Assembly: GCF_017591425.1 (NCBI RefSeq)
Contig: NW_024467120.1
Location: 10,974,001 to 11,038,000 of the forward strand
Source of the DNA: Ochotona curzoniae
Taxonomy: Eukaryota; Chordata; Mammalia; Lagomorpha; Ochotonidae
Length of the DNA stretch: 64,000 nt
Direction of reading: 5' to 3'
Positions 21,605 to 33,882 of this stretch are shown here, piece after piece. A model generated the notes under the pieces. The model searched no databases. It was not told the origin of the DNA and worked only from the letters and a program-made list of their open reading frames with translations. The position numbers and the translations under genes were made by a program. Numbering within the stretch: the stretch's first letter is position 1; every line of letters begins with the position of its first letter.

Positions 21605-22267
21605 CTAAAGGTATTCTTTTGGTCCATTCCACTTTCAATCTGCTGTTTTAATCTGCTGTATTTCAGTCCCATCAATTTCCATGTACCTTTCTGACCAACT
21701 ATTTCTAATATACCAGAATGAGCCCCTGACTCTCCCTTTTCTTTTTCTCCTGGTTTCATATAATCAATGTTTTCCTAATTCATCATATTGCATAGGAACT
21801 GTTAAAACTTTCCATTTCCTGGAATGACTATTCTCTGTACCATTCCCCATCTTCTTATTTATTGGCATAGTATTTTACCTGTGGAACTCACAGAGTCAGG
21901 GAGCTGAGGATGGGCAACATTGACAAGGCTTCTCTGTAGCTCCAATCCCAAGCAGAAAATACTCCGCTAATCACAGCAGTCAGCAATGGGCATGTTGCAT
22001 GGTGTGTGCCCCAGTCACCAGTTAAGCTAATCCCACAGGGCTTGCCTCTCAGCTACTTCCTCTGGGTTGCTCCACTTGGCAGTTACAGGGAGAGTAAGGC
22101 CATTCTTGTTACAGGAACAAACACGCTTCAGAACATCTTTCGCCTAGTCTGTCTGGCTATGTCTTTCCCTCAAGAATAATGTTTGACACTGAACCCTTAC
22201 ACAAATACCTTGAATCAAGTGCAAGTCCTCACCAGCCTCCTACAGCATCCCTCCCTTAAAGTGTCCT
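21605..22267. other. Unassigned single-copy-looking interval
   Basis: No recognised repeat and no long frame. Mixed composition. Confidence 0.4.
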
Positions 22268-22490
22268 TGTCCTGCTTTTATTTTTTATTTTTTATAACTT
22301 TTATTGGTTTTTGATACAATTTAATTGGCAGTGAGCTTTCCCCTCTGTTCCCCTCTGTTCTCCTCTCTAGAATCATAATGTGTGTCTATCACGAATTTTC
22401 CCAAGTACATCATGCTTCAACTGGGGTATCTCCCAGCCATGTAGAAGAATAACTTTTCATTGTAGGTTAATTCTTATATCCTGGGGCTTG
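22268..22490 (-). mobile_element. Possible inverted L1-type 3' end
   Basis: Begins with a T-rich A/T stretch and 'acttttattggtttttgata', followed by a pyrimidine-rich tract with a tandem TCCCCTCTGT (near 22338-22360). This is like the complement of an L1-type 3' end with a polypurine tract. Diverged from the young L1 at 11.5-12.0 kb. Confidence 0.35.
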
Positions 22491-22599
22491 CCTTGCTTTT
22501 AAATTGACACGTCAACCTTACTAAAATTAACTCAGTGAGTTGAGGGAGTGGTGTGGCTATCAAAAGCACTCATGAAATCATTTGATTCTCCGATAACTA

Positions 22600-22735
22600 A
22601 CATCTGGATGAACATTGGCTCAACATTGTGGTCGCTTGGGGAGTGAATTAGCGTATGGAAGATCTTCCTCTTAGTCTTTCCTCCTCTTTGTATATCTGAC
22701 TTTTCGATAAACATAAATAAGTCTTTTTAAAAAGA
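22600..22735 (+). mobile_element. CSINE 3' fragment
   Basis: Only the 3' part is intact: 'gtggtcgcttggggagtgaa', 'ggaagatcttcctctt', 'tatatctgacttttcgataa' and the tail. The upstream 22520-22600 part looks like decayed SINE. Precedes another SINE in the same orientation. Confidence 0.8.
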
Positions 22736-22752
22736 AGAAAGAATGGGGGAGA

Positions 22753-23082
22753 GGGGACTGGTGCAATGGCTCAGTTGGCTAATCCTCCCCCTGCAAGCAC
22801 TGGGATGCCATATGGGCACTGATTCATGTCCTGGCTACAGCACTTCCCATCCAGTTCCCTGCTTATGGCCTGGGAAATCAATAGAGGGATGGCCCAAAAC
22901 CTTGGGACCCTGCATCCCCGTGGGACACCCAGAAGCTCCTTGCTCCTGGCTTCAGATTAGCTCAGCTCTAGCTGTTGCAGCCATTTGGGGAGTAAACCAG
23001 CAGATGGGAGATATTTCTTTTCTGTCTCTTCTTTTCTCTGTAGAACTACCTTTTCAACCAATATAAATAAATCTTTTAAAAA
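22753..23082 (+). mobile_element. CSINE, older copy
   Basis: Head GGGGACTGGTGCAATGGC, then B-box-like 'gattcatgtcctggct', and ends 'aatataaataaatcttttaa'. Full length, no clean TSD. Confidence 0.9.
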
Positions 23083-23191
23083 GTGGAAAAAGAAAAGGAA
23101 TTTTGTTTTAGGGACAAGACTTTTAAAATCTATAAAATCTGCTTTGGGCATTTGTAAACCTATGTGCATTATAAATGTGTAATAGCTTTAA

Positions 23192-23405
23192 ACTTTTTAT
23201 TTAATCCATTTATTTGGAAAGAAGAGAGAGAGAAACATATCTCAAATGTCCCCAACAATGGACTATTCCAAGTTGAAATAAGGAGTTTAGAATTCCGTTC
23301 AAGACTCCCACGTGAGTGGTAGAGACCCACGTACTTGAGCCATCATCTTATTACTACTGATTTAAACTCTGGGAACTTGTTCTATCAGCAATGAAGAATG
23401 TGGGC
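23192..23405 (-). mobile_element. CSINE fragment, very old
   Basis: Minus-strand remnants: 'tttatttggaaagaagagag' near 23210, 'ctcccacgtgagtggtagag' near 23307 and 'cttgagccatcatc' near 23335. The head is lost. Confidence 0.6.
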
Positions 23406-25953
23406 TGATGAACAAGCAGAAGTGAAGGCAAGTTTCGTATAGTTTATTTGAAAAAAAGTGAAGCAACAGAAATGTCTGCACCTGCTACTTCAGGCAAGCA
23501 TCTCATAAAGGACCACAAGCACGGACTGTATGCAGATTGGCATTCTCACGGACATGAGTATGGGCTTATTGTCCTTTCTCCCCTGCTCTCTCTTCTGGGG
23601 AAGTGTAAATGGGAGTTTTGGATGTGAAATTCCCCTAAACAAACTCCTCTGGACAACACTGACTGTCTTATCTAGTGGAGATACAATATAATATGAAATT
23701 ATGACCTTATAAGACCTGCTGTATTGCTCGCTCCATGCAGTGAATTCCTTTCAATAATGGGCAGACAAGGACCACGAGCTAGGGGAGACCGACAAGAAGG
23801 AAGCTGGCTCCTACTTGCTGGACTTGTTTTCTCATTCCATTGCACATTAATTTTTTTTTTTCTTATTTTCAGTTCCTTTTACACGCCTGGGCTTATATCT
23901 GCTTCTCTGCCTTAACAATGTGTTGCCTCCCAGTATACACAAGCAGGAAGCTGGAAACAGAGGCTGGAAACAACAGGGGATACGGAGATTTCTCCCTACT
24001 GTGCCAAACACCTAAACTAGGAGCCACAGTTCTTAAGGCAACTACTGAAATTCAGCTTTCAGAATTCAAATATGTAGATTCTGTTCTCTTTGTTTCTTTG
24101 TGTGCTTAGGTAAGAAAGGCCTCAAACACCTGCATCAAACACAAACTCACAGAAGTGACAGTATCACGCAGGGGGAGGGCGAAGCTAAGATGCTCTAAGG
24201 TGTCAACAGTTAAACCGACAAGGCGATGGTTGGGTGTGACTCAGTGTTTGTGGCCATTTTCAGAGTTTTAGGCATCATGCCTGGTTTCCATCCCTGATTA
24301 AGAAATCCAAATTCCTCCTGAGGTTATTCATCCCCGTAGAGACACACCAAAATCAATGCAGCCCCAGATTCAACTCACAAGCTGTTTTGAACAGGCGGCT
24401 GAACTTTGCCCCAAGCGCATCTCTGAATGTTTTTGCAAATTCCTGTGGCAAATGTCTCTGTATTTTTTTTCCCTGTCATTTTGGATCTCCCTTGGTCTCT
24501 GCTGGCTGACTCACTAGAACGAAGTGATGGTCACTCTCCTGAGAGAACACTTAAGGCTAAATTAGAGGGAAACACAACAGTTTTAATAGAAATGGATATC
24601 TTACCCACTCTGGTGAGTCTCCAGAAATGCTCAGTAGCCTGAGATCTCATCGCCACCACCACCTGCTGACCTGCGCTGAGAGCCAAGAGGTCCCAAACGC
24701 CATTCTTGAATAAGGAAATAAATACTGTCTCAGGTGCCATTTAGTTCATGTGATCTCATTACTTATGCTAGATGCAGGTAATGTGAGAGCAGTAGACAAT
24801 GCAGAACAGTCTTTAAAGGTGTCAGAATTTTCATTTAACAGACTTCCTTGGCTGAGTCTGCTGCTCAGACAGGTTGTGCCCTTGCTAGAAATTCTAAGGT
24901 CATGAAATGTGGCCATGGGAATGCTTTGCATCCTGTGTTGACCTACCGGCTGAAGCCCTGAGCCTTACATATATCTTCTAATGAGCCTGACTTGAGTTTT
25001 GAGCCTCTGGTGTCGGGCTTTGCACAGGTGGCCACGGTGAAGCTTTAGCACTTTCGGTAGGAAGGCAGATCTTAGTCTCTGTGTGAGAGCTGCACTGAAG
25101 GAAAACAGAACTTCGTCCAGGGTGAAATGAGAAAAAGGATGTAGACGTTTAGAACATGATCCAAAAGCAGCCTAACATTTACACATTTAAACCCCAGACC
25201 ACATTTGATAACCTTGGGAGAGGTCCCCATTCCTAGAGACTTCCCAGAGAAATGTTCCTAATGTAAGCCAGGAGAGCGATTAGGTCCAATAACACTACAC
25301 TGATAAAACCCCAGAAGGAGGCTCATCTATCTCATCCGCATCCCAGGAGAAGAGGAGCAAAGAGGAAACCTCGCCCGTAGCAATTCCTGCTTTCGCACAG
25401 CGGACTCAGGCCTCAGCCGAGCTGCCATCTGTTTAAGCATGCTTAACCCTCATACATTCCACTGGCTTGCTTGCCTTTTTTCTTGGTCGCTCACGTGAAA
25501 TCAGTTGCTGAATGACAACAGCCTAACACGATTCCTTAACAGTAGCACCCTCCAGAGGTCAGTCGGCCTCCCCAGGAGAGACAGGGTTATCTCCCAGTTT
25601 GAAAATCTAATTCATGTATAATTAAAGCTAGTAAAATAGTGAAATAATTGAGTGTGCAAATATCATAAAAATACTTAAGATGCATTTTGGTTTTTAAAAT
25701 GTTACAAGAAGTGTTTTTCAGGTTGAAAAGAATTTTATTTAGTTTGGACATAATTTAAAAGGCTGCTTCCAATTGAATCAAATGATGAATAAATTACAGA
25801 AAATTGGTGGCGGCAGCAGAGGCAGGGATCCTGTGTGATCAAACTGACTTTCAGGCAAAACTGAGCCTTACTGTCAAGAATATATCTATGCAAACATTTG
25901 GCTCACTTCTTAAAACAAGATTTTCTTGCAGCGTTCATAAGAGATGGGATAGG
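23406..25953. other. 2.5-kb SINE- and LINE-free interval
   Basis: The longest stretch here without a recognised SINE or LINE. It contains two TGACTCA (AP-1-type) sites at about 24237 and 24505, a CACGTG E-box near 25491, and a 14-bp perfect palindrome at 25433-25446, with locally raised CpG content around 25360-25430. This is what a conserved noncoding or regulatory element could look like. Motif presence alone is weak evidence. No coding exon seen. Confidence 0.35.
25433..25446. repeat. 14-bp perfect palindrome
   Basis: TTAAGCATGCTTAA reads the same on both strands. Confidence 0.9.
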
Positions 25954-26277
25954 AGCCGATGTGGTGGCATACCAAGATAATCCACTTCTGGTGCTGGCAT
26001 GGACACCAGTTCAAGTCTCAGCTTCTCCATGGTGGCTGGGGAAGGCAGAGAAAGATGGGCCAAAGTCTTGGGTCCCTGCTCTAACAAGGGAGACCCAGAG
26101 AAAGCTCTTGGCTCCTGGCTTCAGAGTTGCTCAGCTCTAGCCAGTGTGACCATTTAGGAAGTGAGCTAGAAGGTAAAAGATTTCTTTCTCTCTCTCTCCC
26201 TGTCTCTCTCTCTCTCTGATTCTTTCTCTTTTCTTTCTGTAATTCTGACTTTCAAGTAAAATAATATTCAAAAGAAA
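25954..26277 (+). mobile_element. CSINE, older copy with expanded CT tract
   Basis: Head 'ggagccgatgtggtggcata', middle 'ggcagagaaagatgggccaa', and a pyrimidine tract at 26181-26240 expanded to runs of (CT)n relative to sister copies. Ends 'caagtaaaataatattc'. Confidence 0.88.
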
Positions 26278-27439
26278 AAAATTTCCTCATCTTAATATGA
26301 AACTCAGGGGAAAAATGCAAAGTATTCTGTCACTTCTGCATCTTTGCTGCCTGGGAGGGCTCACCCTCCTGCTTAAAAGAGACTGGGTGGGAGTGCAGCT
26401 GTTTGGCTTCCTGTTTGCTTCTGAAGTCTTTTCCTGCAGTCACCTTGCTTAAATGAAAAACTGTTTTTTCACCATGATTTATTGACCACTTGTTTTAAAT
26501 CTTTGACCTTGACAAGTTTCTCAAAATCAAACTTTCAATTAAACCTTTTTGACCAAAAATTAACATTTTCTACTTACAACCCAAGAAAATTTCAAAAGAC
26601 ATGTTTCTCACCTTGTGAAAACTAAAGATTGATTATAAACATTGATTATACTTATTTCATATGCTCAATTATATGGGAAACCTGGCCAAATAAAAATGAT
26701 GTTTAATCTTTTTCAAGTTGTTTTGAGTAAATGCATTATTAATAAGTGTTCTAATGAAGACGGCCTCCAAAAATTTAGGGACATCATTAGATGAACATGT
26801 TTTCAAATTGTAGGGACTCCGCAGTGGAAGAGAGAAGTTAAGGCATAGAAGACCTACACAAAGAAAAAAGAGCTGAAAACATTCCTAATATGGAAAAGAT
26901 GCAGACACGTTTGAGGAGGTCCACAGGTCCCCAAGTGAACATGAGCAGAAAAGAGTCTCACCGCCTATGGGTTAACCATCAAAAGTGCAACACAAAGACG
27001 AGATTCTAGGATACACTTAACGGGGACCCCATTCAACTCAGCAAATAACCCTACAGGCCAGAAGAGACTATAATTCTGTATATTCTAAGTTCTGAAAGGA
27101 AAAAAAAAACTACCAATCAAGATACTTTGCCCTGCAAAACAATACTTCATAAATGGAGAAATAAAGGCTTTCCAAAGCAAGCAGGAAAGAGGGAACTCAT
27201 CACCACAAGATCACCCTTACAAAAGATTTTTAAGGGAGTGCTACATACAGAAGATGATTACCACCATGAAAGCATGTGAAAACAAAAAAGCCTAGTAGAA
27301 ACAGAACAAAGGCTACTAAAAATAAAAGTTTTAATTGATAGGAATAAGTCATCACTTGCCAAAAATAACCTTGAATAAAAATGCATTTAATACTTCAATT
27401 AAAAGATACAGTCTAGATGGATGCACTTAAAAACAAAAG

Positions 27440-27731
27440 ACTTAGCATAGTGGTATTATGTCAGGCCAATCCTCTGCCTGCAGCACCAGCATCAGTTCTA
27501 GACCCAACTGTTCTACTTCTAATCAAGCTCCCTTATATTGGCCTGTGAAAGCAGTAAAGGATGGCCCAAAGCCTTGGTACCTTACACCCACGTGGGAGAC
27601 CCGGAGGAGGCTGCCAGCTCCCAGTTTCGGACTAGCCCAGCTCTGGCTGCTGCGGCCATTTGAGGAGTGAACCAGTAGATGGAAGATCTCTCTCTTTCAA
27701 GTAAAATAAGTAAATCAATCTTTATTTTAAA
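27440..27731 (+). mobile_element. CSINE, older copy, decayed head
   Basis: 'agcatagtggtattatgtca' is a decayed head, followed by clear 'cccaaagccttggtacctta', 'cacgtgggagacccggagga' and 'gaggagtgaaccagtagatg', and a short 3' end 'caagtaaaataagtaaatca'. Inserted in L1. Confidence 0.85.
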
Positions 27732-28791
27732 TCCAACAATATGCTATCTTTCATATGTGTGTGTATACACATACAATGCATATTAATAGTATATTTCACC
27801 AGTGAAGACACTTCAGTGAAAGTGAGTGGATGGAAAATGATAGTTCATGCCAATGCAAACCAAAAGTGAGGGGCAGCAGTTATCTTTACATCAGACAAAA
27901 CAGACTTTTAAAAACTATGAGATCAAAAAAGGGCCACTATATAATGATTCTATGGGTGTGTACGCTTAATCTTGGAGCCCTTAATTTTATAAAACAAAAT
28001 ATTATATTTTAAGAGATAATCTGCAATATGGTATCAGTGGGGAATCTTAGTACCCCACTCTCATCAATGGGGAAATCCATAAAAAAATCATACCAAAAAA
28101 AAATCAAGAAAACAGGTGAACTATAATACAGACCAAATTTTCTGATTAAATATTTACAGAACATTCCTTCCAACAGCTGCAGAATACATATGTCTTTTAT
28201 CAGCACAGAGATATATCATATATTAGATAAAAAATGGCTCTTAATATATTCCAGATATAAAATCACATCAACTATCTTTTTTTTTTTTTTTTACCACAAT
28301 GACATAAAGCTAGAAAACAAAACAGCATCTCGGAGTTATACACACACACATGAAAACTTAAAAACATGCTTCTGGACGAACAAAATCTCATTAAAGAAAT
28401 TAAGAGAGTAAAAATTTCTTGGAACAAATGACCATGGAAACACAACATAACAAAACTTTATGGGAAACAGCAAATGCAACACTAAGAAATTTACAGCAAA
28501 TAAAAATAACTAAATAAAAAGGCTTTGCATCTCAAAGATCAAGAAAAGTAAAAACACACCAAAACCATGGTTAGAAGGAAGGAAATAAATAAAATCAGAG
28601 CACAAGTAAGTTGAAACTCAAAGTATTACAAAAATCAAAGAAATGAAGATTTGGGTTTTTGAAAAGATGAACTTAATAAACTTTAGGTAAATTAAGAAAA
28701 AAGAAAGACAACAAATACATTTGGAGATAAAAAACAAAAGTGGGGGGCATTACAACTGACATTACAGAAATATCAGGGCTCATTAGGGATT

Positions 28792-29036
28792 TTTTTTAAA
28801 GATTTGTTTTTATTGCAAAATCAGATATACAGAGAGGAGGAGAGACAGAGAGGAAGATCTTCTATCCAATGATTCAATCCACAAGTGACCACAATGGCCA
28901 TCCTCGACTGCTCTCCCAGGCCAAAAGCAGGGAGCTGGATGGGAAGTGGAGCTGCCGGGATTAGAACTGGAACATATATGGGATCCCAGCGCATTCAAGG
29001 CGAGGGCTTTAGCTGATAGGCCACGGCACCGGGCCC
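28792..29036 (-). mobile_element. CSINE with internal deletion, 12-bp TSD
   Basis: Minus-strand CSINE of 245 bp flanked by a perfect TSD, TCATTAGGGATT, at 28780-28791 and 29037-29048. About 90 bp between 'caatggcc' and 'atcctcgac' are missing, and a GGCC lies at both deletion ends in sister copies, suggesting a microhomology deletion. Inserted in L1. Confidence 0.93.
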
Positions 29037-30842
29037 TCATTAGGGATTATTAAAAACAGCTACTGCCAACAAATCAGAAAACCTGAAAAGATGAATATGC
29101 TTCTGAACATACATAAATTACAAATTTTAAACCATGAAGCTATAGAGAACCTGAACAAAGTTTTAATATTGAATCATAATAAAATGTCTTACCATCTGCA
29201 AAAAAAAAAATTCCTAGGAATAGATGATTTCACTGCTGCTTTGTATCCAACTTTTAAGAAAGAACTAACAATTCCCAAAACTACTGCAAATAATCAAAAT
29301 GGCGAGAACCTTCCAAACTCATTCTATGAGGCCAGAATTACCTTTACTCCAAAACTGATAACAACATAACAAAAAGGGAGGGCGGGGGAACAAGATGGGG
29401 AGGGGAGAAATGGAAAGAAGGAGGGAGTAAGGAAGGACATTATAGATCAATATTCCTGCTGAACATAGATGCAGATCCTTAACAAAATACTGTGGTTGTG
29501 AATCCAGTAAGAATCAAAAGATCGTTCACCGTGACCAAGCAGAATTTATCCCAGGACTGCAAGAATGATTCACTGTATGAAAGTCAACAAATGTAACACA
29601 TTGCATCAACAGAATGAAGAATCAAAAATACAATTATCTCGGAGGATGGAGAAAGAGCATTTGATGAAACTCAACAAAACCCTTGAGGAAACCAGGTATA
29701 TAAAGAATATATAACTAAACCCCCCAAAAAGAGGGGAGGGCTATACATGAAAACCCATACGCAGTATCACACTAAACAAGGAAGAGCTAAAAGAATTTTC
29801 TCTAACATGTGGAGCCAAACAAGAATATCAGTTTTTAACACTCTTATTCAATGAAACATTGAAAGTTTTAGATAGGAGGCATATAAACTGAAAAAGGGCA
29901 AGCCCAACAATGGCTGTTTTCAATGATATGATTCTTTATAAACAAAAACCTAAAGACTCCACCAAAAGACTTAGAACTGACACATGAATTCAGTCAAGTT
30001 ACAGAATACAAAATAAGCACAAAAAGACAGTATCACTTTTACACATTTTACTAAGAAATTATAACAGGAGTGCCATTCATAATAGCTACAAATAAAAGCA
30101 GTTAAACTAAGGGTGCGAAAGACCTCTTATAATAAAAAAGACAAGCCATGAAAAAAATTGTAACAAAAAATTGGAAATACCTCCCAAAACCATAAATTGG
30201 AAGAATTATCATTTTTTGGAAGAATTATTTTTAAATGTTCATAATACCTAAAGCAAATCACAGATTTTATACAATCCCCAAACTGTTAAATTCATTCCCC
30301 ACAAAACTAAGGGAAAACCCCTAAAGTCACTTGAAAGACCCCAAATAGCCAAAGCAATCTGAACAAAATAAGCAAACTAGAGGCACCATAATACCTGATC
30401 TCAACACACAGCACTGGGCTATGGCTCTGACATGAACACATACACAGGGCCCAATGAAACACACTGAGGACCCCAAAAATGAAATCCATGCATCTACAGT
30501 CAACTGATTCTCAACAAATACAACAAAAATACACACTGGAGAAAGGACAGACTCCAAACTGAATGGTGCTGGGGAGGCAGATTTTCTATACAGAAGTCTG
30601 AGTTTGACCCCATTACCCCTGCTCTCATTCCATCCAACAATCATTTCAAAATGAACTAAGGACTTAAGGATAAGACCTAAGAGGATACAACTACTCAAAG
30701 AAAACAGGAAAAACATGTCAAGACATCTGTAAGGCAATGATTAAAATCCACAAAGCATATGCTACGGAAGGAAACTCAGACCAAGGGAATTATAGAAAAT
30801 CAAGATGCTTCTGCACAGCAGACAACAGAGGAAGGAGAAATT

Positions 30843-31154
30843 GGGACCGGCATTGTGGTACAGTAGGCTAGACCACTGACTGCAACACCAGTGTTCCGTG
30901 TGGGCACCAGTTCAAGTTCCACATACCCCACATCTGATCCAACTCCCTGCTGGTACCCATGGGAAAGCAGCAGAGAATGGTCCAAGTCCTTGGACCTCTG
31001 CACCCTCTTGGGAGACCAGAATTGATGGCCTGGTCCCCATTAGCGTGACCATTTGGAAAGTGAGTCAGGGAATAAAGATCTTTCTCCCCACTCCCCCTTT
31101 CACTCTGTCTCTGAAACTAAACCTTTCAAATAAATGAATCTTTTTTTTAAAAAA
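30843..31154 (+). mobile_element. CSINE, older copy
   Basis: Head GGGACCGGCATTGTGGTA, then 'gaatggtccaagtccttgga' and 'ttggaaagtgagtcagggaa', tail 'aataaatgaatctttttttt'. Interrupts L1 ORF2. Confidence 0.9.
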
Positions 31155-31262
31155 AAGATGAGTTAAAGGAAACCAATACAACGGGAGAACATATTTGCAA
31201 ATTGTGTATCTAATAAAGGTGTACAATCCAGAAGATGTAAAGAACTAAAAGAACTGAACAAT

Positions 31263-31575
31263 GGGGACCTGTGTGGTAGCACAGTGGTTTAGCCTCCACT
31301 TAGACAGTGGCATCCCACATCAGAGTGTCAATTAGACTTCCAGCTCCTCCACTTCCAATCCAGCTCCCTACTAATGCTTCTGGGAAGACAGTTGACAGTG
31401 GCCCATGAGTTGGTGCTCCTGCCATCCTTGTTGGGGACCTGAGTGGAGTATCAGGCTCCTGTCTTTTACTACCCTTCCCCAATCTGTTGTGGCCATTTGG
31501 GGAAGTAATATAGTTGATGAAAGATTTCTCCCTCTGGTGCTCTGTGCTTTCAAATAAGCAAATCTTGAAAAACAA
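31263..31575 (+). mobile_element. CSINE, older copy
   Basis: Head GGGGACCTGTGTGGTAGC, middle 'cacttccaatccagctccct', end 'caaataagcaaatcttgaaa'. Interrupts the same L1 about 110 bp after the previous SINE. Confidence 0.9.
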
Positions 31576-31689
31576 AAGTTGGGTGGCAAAAAAGCAAGCA
31601 ATCGAGCTAAGAAATGGACAGCAGGGACATTTTTACAAAGTGCTTTGCACAGAGAGAGCAGTGCAAACGGGTAACAACTCTATGAGGAA

Positions 31690-31830
31690 ACACTCAAGGG
31701 CACGTGTTTGGTTTAGTGGTTAGCTTCACCACTTGAGCTGCCTACATCCTGCAGCAGAGAGCGCGATTCCTGTCCTCCTGGCTCTCAAGCTTCATTCTCC
31801 CCCAGGGAAAACCACAAAAATCAAACTTTC
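31690..31830 (+). mobile_element. CSINE 5' fragment
   Basis: Only the head-like block 'gggcacgtgtttggtttagt' and the following 100 bp resemble CSINE. The 3' half is absent. Confidence 0.5.
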
Positions 31831-32129
31831 TCCTCCCGTGGAGAACACAGAAAGCAGAACTCAATTTTCTCAAAAACAACCTAAGAGGACTATGCACCTA
31901 TTTCCCATAAAGACATTCACTCCCCAGCTTGTCTGGTCATAGACACTAAACTTTTCATTTCAGAAGGGTCCTGGAGGAAGGAACACTCAAAGGGGTCAAG
32001 GACTCTGAACAGCCAGGCCGTGTTAGCTTCCTCCCTCGATAGAGCACTAGATTATTCCTTTTTTATCCCATCATATTTCTACATAGCTGTCCACATCTCA
32101 CTGAATGTAAATATAAAAAATGAATGGTT

Positions 32130-32463
32130 GGGCCTGGTACAGCAGCCTAGTAGCTAAAGTCCTCACCTTGCACACGTCGGCATCCCATATGGCTGCCAGT
32201 TCTAATCCCGGCAGCTCCACCTCCCATCCAGCTCCCTGCTTGTGGCCTGGGAAAGCAGTCGAGGACGGCCCAAAGCCTTGGTACCCTGCACCCGCGTGGG
32301 AGACCCGGAAGAGGTTCCTGGCTCCTGGCTTCAGACCGGCATAGCATCAGCCTTTGTGCTCACTTGGGGAGTGAGTCATCGGACGGAAGATCTTTCTGTC
32401 TCTCCTCCTCTCTGTATATCTGACTTTGTAATTAAAATAAATAAATCTTAAAAAAAAAAAAAA
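32130..32463 (+). mobile_element. CSINE, intermediate subfamily
   Basis: Head GGGCCTGGTACAGCAGCCTAG, B box 'gttctaatcc' near 32198-32207, 'cagtcgaggacggcccaaag', and A-run 32450-32464. High similarity to copies at 38.1 and 51.6 kb. Confidence 0.94.
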
Positions 32464-32654
32464 AGAAAATACGAAGGAAATAACTTGATGACACAATCTC
32501 CAGTAAAGTGCAAAGGAAAGTTTTTATCACATCTATTCTAGTTGCCAAAATACTTGTTGGTGGGAAAAAGGCAATTGTTCTAGGCAAATTTAGCTCTTAA
32601 AGTATTATTTTCTTTTCCAAACCAACAAGTCTTTAATTTTGTTCTCCCCTTTGA

Positions 32655-33545
32655 AGGCATTACACGTTATTTTTTTAATTGCAGTATGAACCGATATATA
32701 GTAAGGTGCACTAATCTTGACTGTACAGTACTATATTTTTTCATACATCTATGTAAGTATCATCATTTCTATGACTATAGTCAACTCGTTCCTAATCAAT
32801 ACTCGCTCAAAGAAGCCACATCTCCTCTTCAGTTTTTTAAACATTTACTTTCATCTTATTTGAAGGCTGCTTCATTTTTAAACAGAGACAGATAAAGACA
32901 AAAAAGTCTTCCCTCCACTAGTTCTCTCCCCAAATGGTTGCAACAGCCAGAGCTGAGCAAGGTAGAAGCCAAGAACAGAAACTAATTCAGGCATTTCATG
33001 TGGGTAGCAGGGACTCGAGCACTTGAGCCATCACCTGCAAAGGGACGCATTAGCTAGAAGCTGGAGAGGTCATCAGGCCTAAAGGCTCATACTCAGTCAC
33101 CACTAAATGGAATGGCATCACTAACGCCTGTCCCACATGTGCACCAGTAACCACTCTTCTAACCACTATCACCATAGATTAATCTACTCTTGAATTTTAG
33201 ACAACTGAAATCATATGACTTTATATTCTTTTGTATGTAGTTTCTCCTTCTAACATCATGACTGTGCATAACAGTAATTTATTCCTTTTTGTGCCTGTGT
33301 AGTATTCTAATTTGTAAATGTGCATCCTTACCTATTCCAGTACCATTGCATACTTGAAATGCCCCTTGTTTTGTGGTATTATGATTAAATGCACCATGAT
33401 CAGTCTGAAACACAAGTTTTGGTAGAGATAAGTACTCACTGAGGTTAGGAATAGCCCTAGGGGTAGGAGCCACATGGCATGTGTACATTTACCTTTGATA
33501 AGTGTGGCCAATCAACTTTCTACACTCCCAGCTGCAAGTGTATGG
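32655..33545 (-). mobile_element. Ancient L1 ORF2/3' sequence, inverted
   Basis: Plus-strand text shows the complement of L1: 'accactcttctaaccactat' near 33152, 'actgaaatcatatgacttta' near 33204, 'cctttttgtgcctgtgtagt' near 33283 and 'ttctacactcccagctgcaa' near 33518. Order fits a minus-strand element. An old SINE interrupts it at 32840-33120. Confidence 0.65.
32840..33120 (-). mobile_element. CSINE, very old subfamily
   Basis: Minus-strand old-type SINE: 'cctccactagttctctcccc', 'caacagccagagctgagcaa', 'ggcatttcatgtgggtagca', 'gagcacttgagccatcacct' and 'gcattagctagaagctggag'. The head is decayed. Nested in the inverted L1. Confidence 0.75.
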
Positions 33546-33562
33546 GGGAACAAGAAAAACTT

Positions 33563-33882
33563 CACCCAGGCGGGTGTCATGGCATAGTAAGCCTAGCCTC
33601 AACTGTAGTGCCAGGATCCCCTATGGGCACCAGTTCATGTCCCCGTTGTTTCACTCCCTGTTGATGGCCTGAGACAGCAGCAGAAGATAAGCCTAAGTCG
33701 TTGGGCCCCCACATGCACACAGAAGACCTAGAAGAAGCTCCTCTTTCCTGATTGGCTCAGCTCCAGCCATTGCTGCCATGTGGGGAGTGAACTAGCAGAT
33801 GAAAGAATTCTCTCTCTGTTCTCTCTCCTCTCTCTCTCCTTTCTCTGTAACTCTTCCTTCTAAATAAATACAAACCTTTTTT
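33563..33882 (+). mobile_element. CSINE, older copy
   Basis: Head 'cccaggcgggtgtcatggca', 'gatggcctgagacagcagca', CT tract 33808-33850, end 'taaataaatacaaacctttt'. Confidence 0.9.

Larger units (their letters stand above)
26830..31665 (+). mobile_element. Long ancient L1 with five SINE insertions
   Basis: Colinear plus-strand LINE-1 remnants. ORF1 C-terminal region at 26840-27400 ('acaggccagaagagactata' near 27052). ORF2 endonuclease-type segment at 27840-28260 ('acagaacattccttccaaca' near 28156). RT region at 28300-30830 ('accaagcagaatttatccca' near 29533, 'gaaagagcatttgatgaaac' near 29650, 'aaagactccaccaaaagact' near 29952). Further pieces at 31155-31262 and 31576-31665. All frames are broken. 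SINEs at 27440, 28792, 30843, 31263 and 31690 are later insertions. A GA/G-rich tract at 29374-29430 looks inserted or expanded. Confidence 0.78.
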
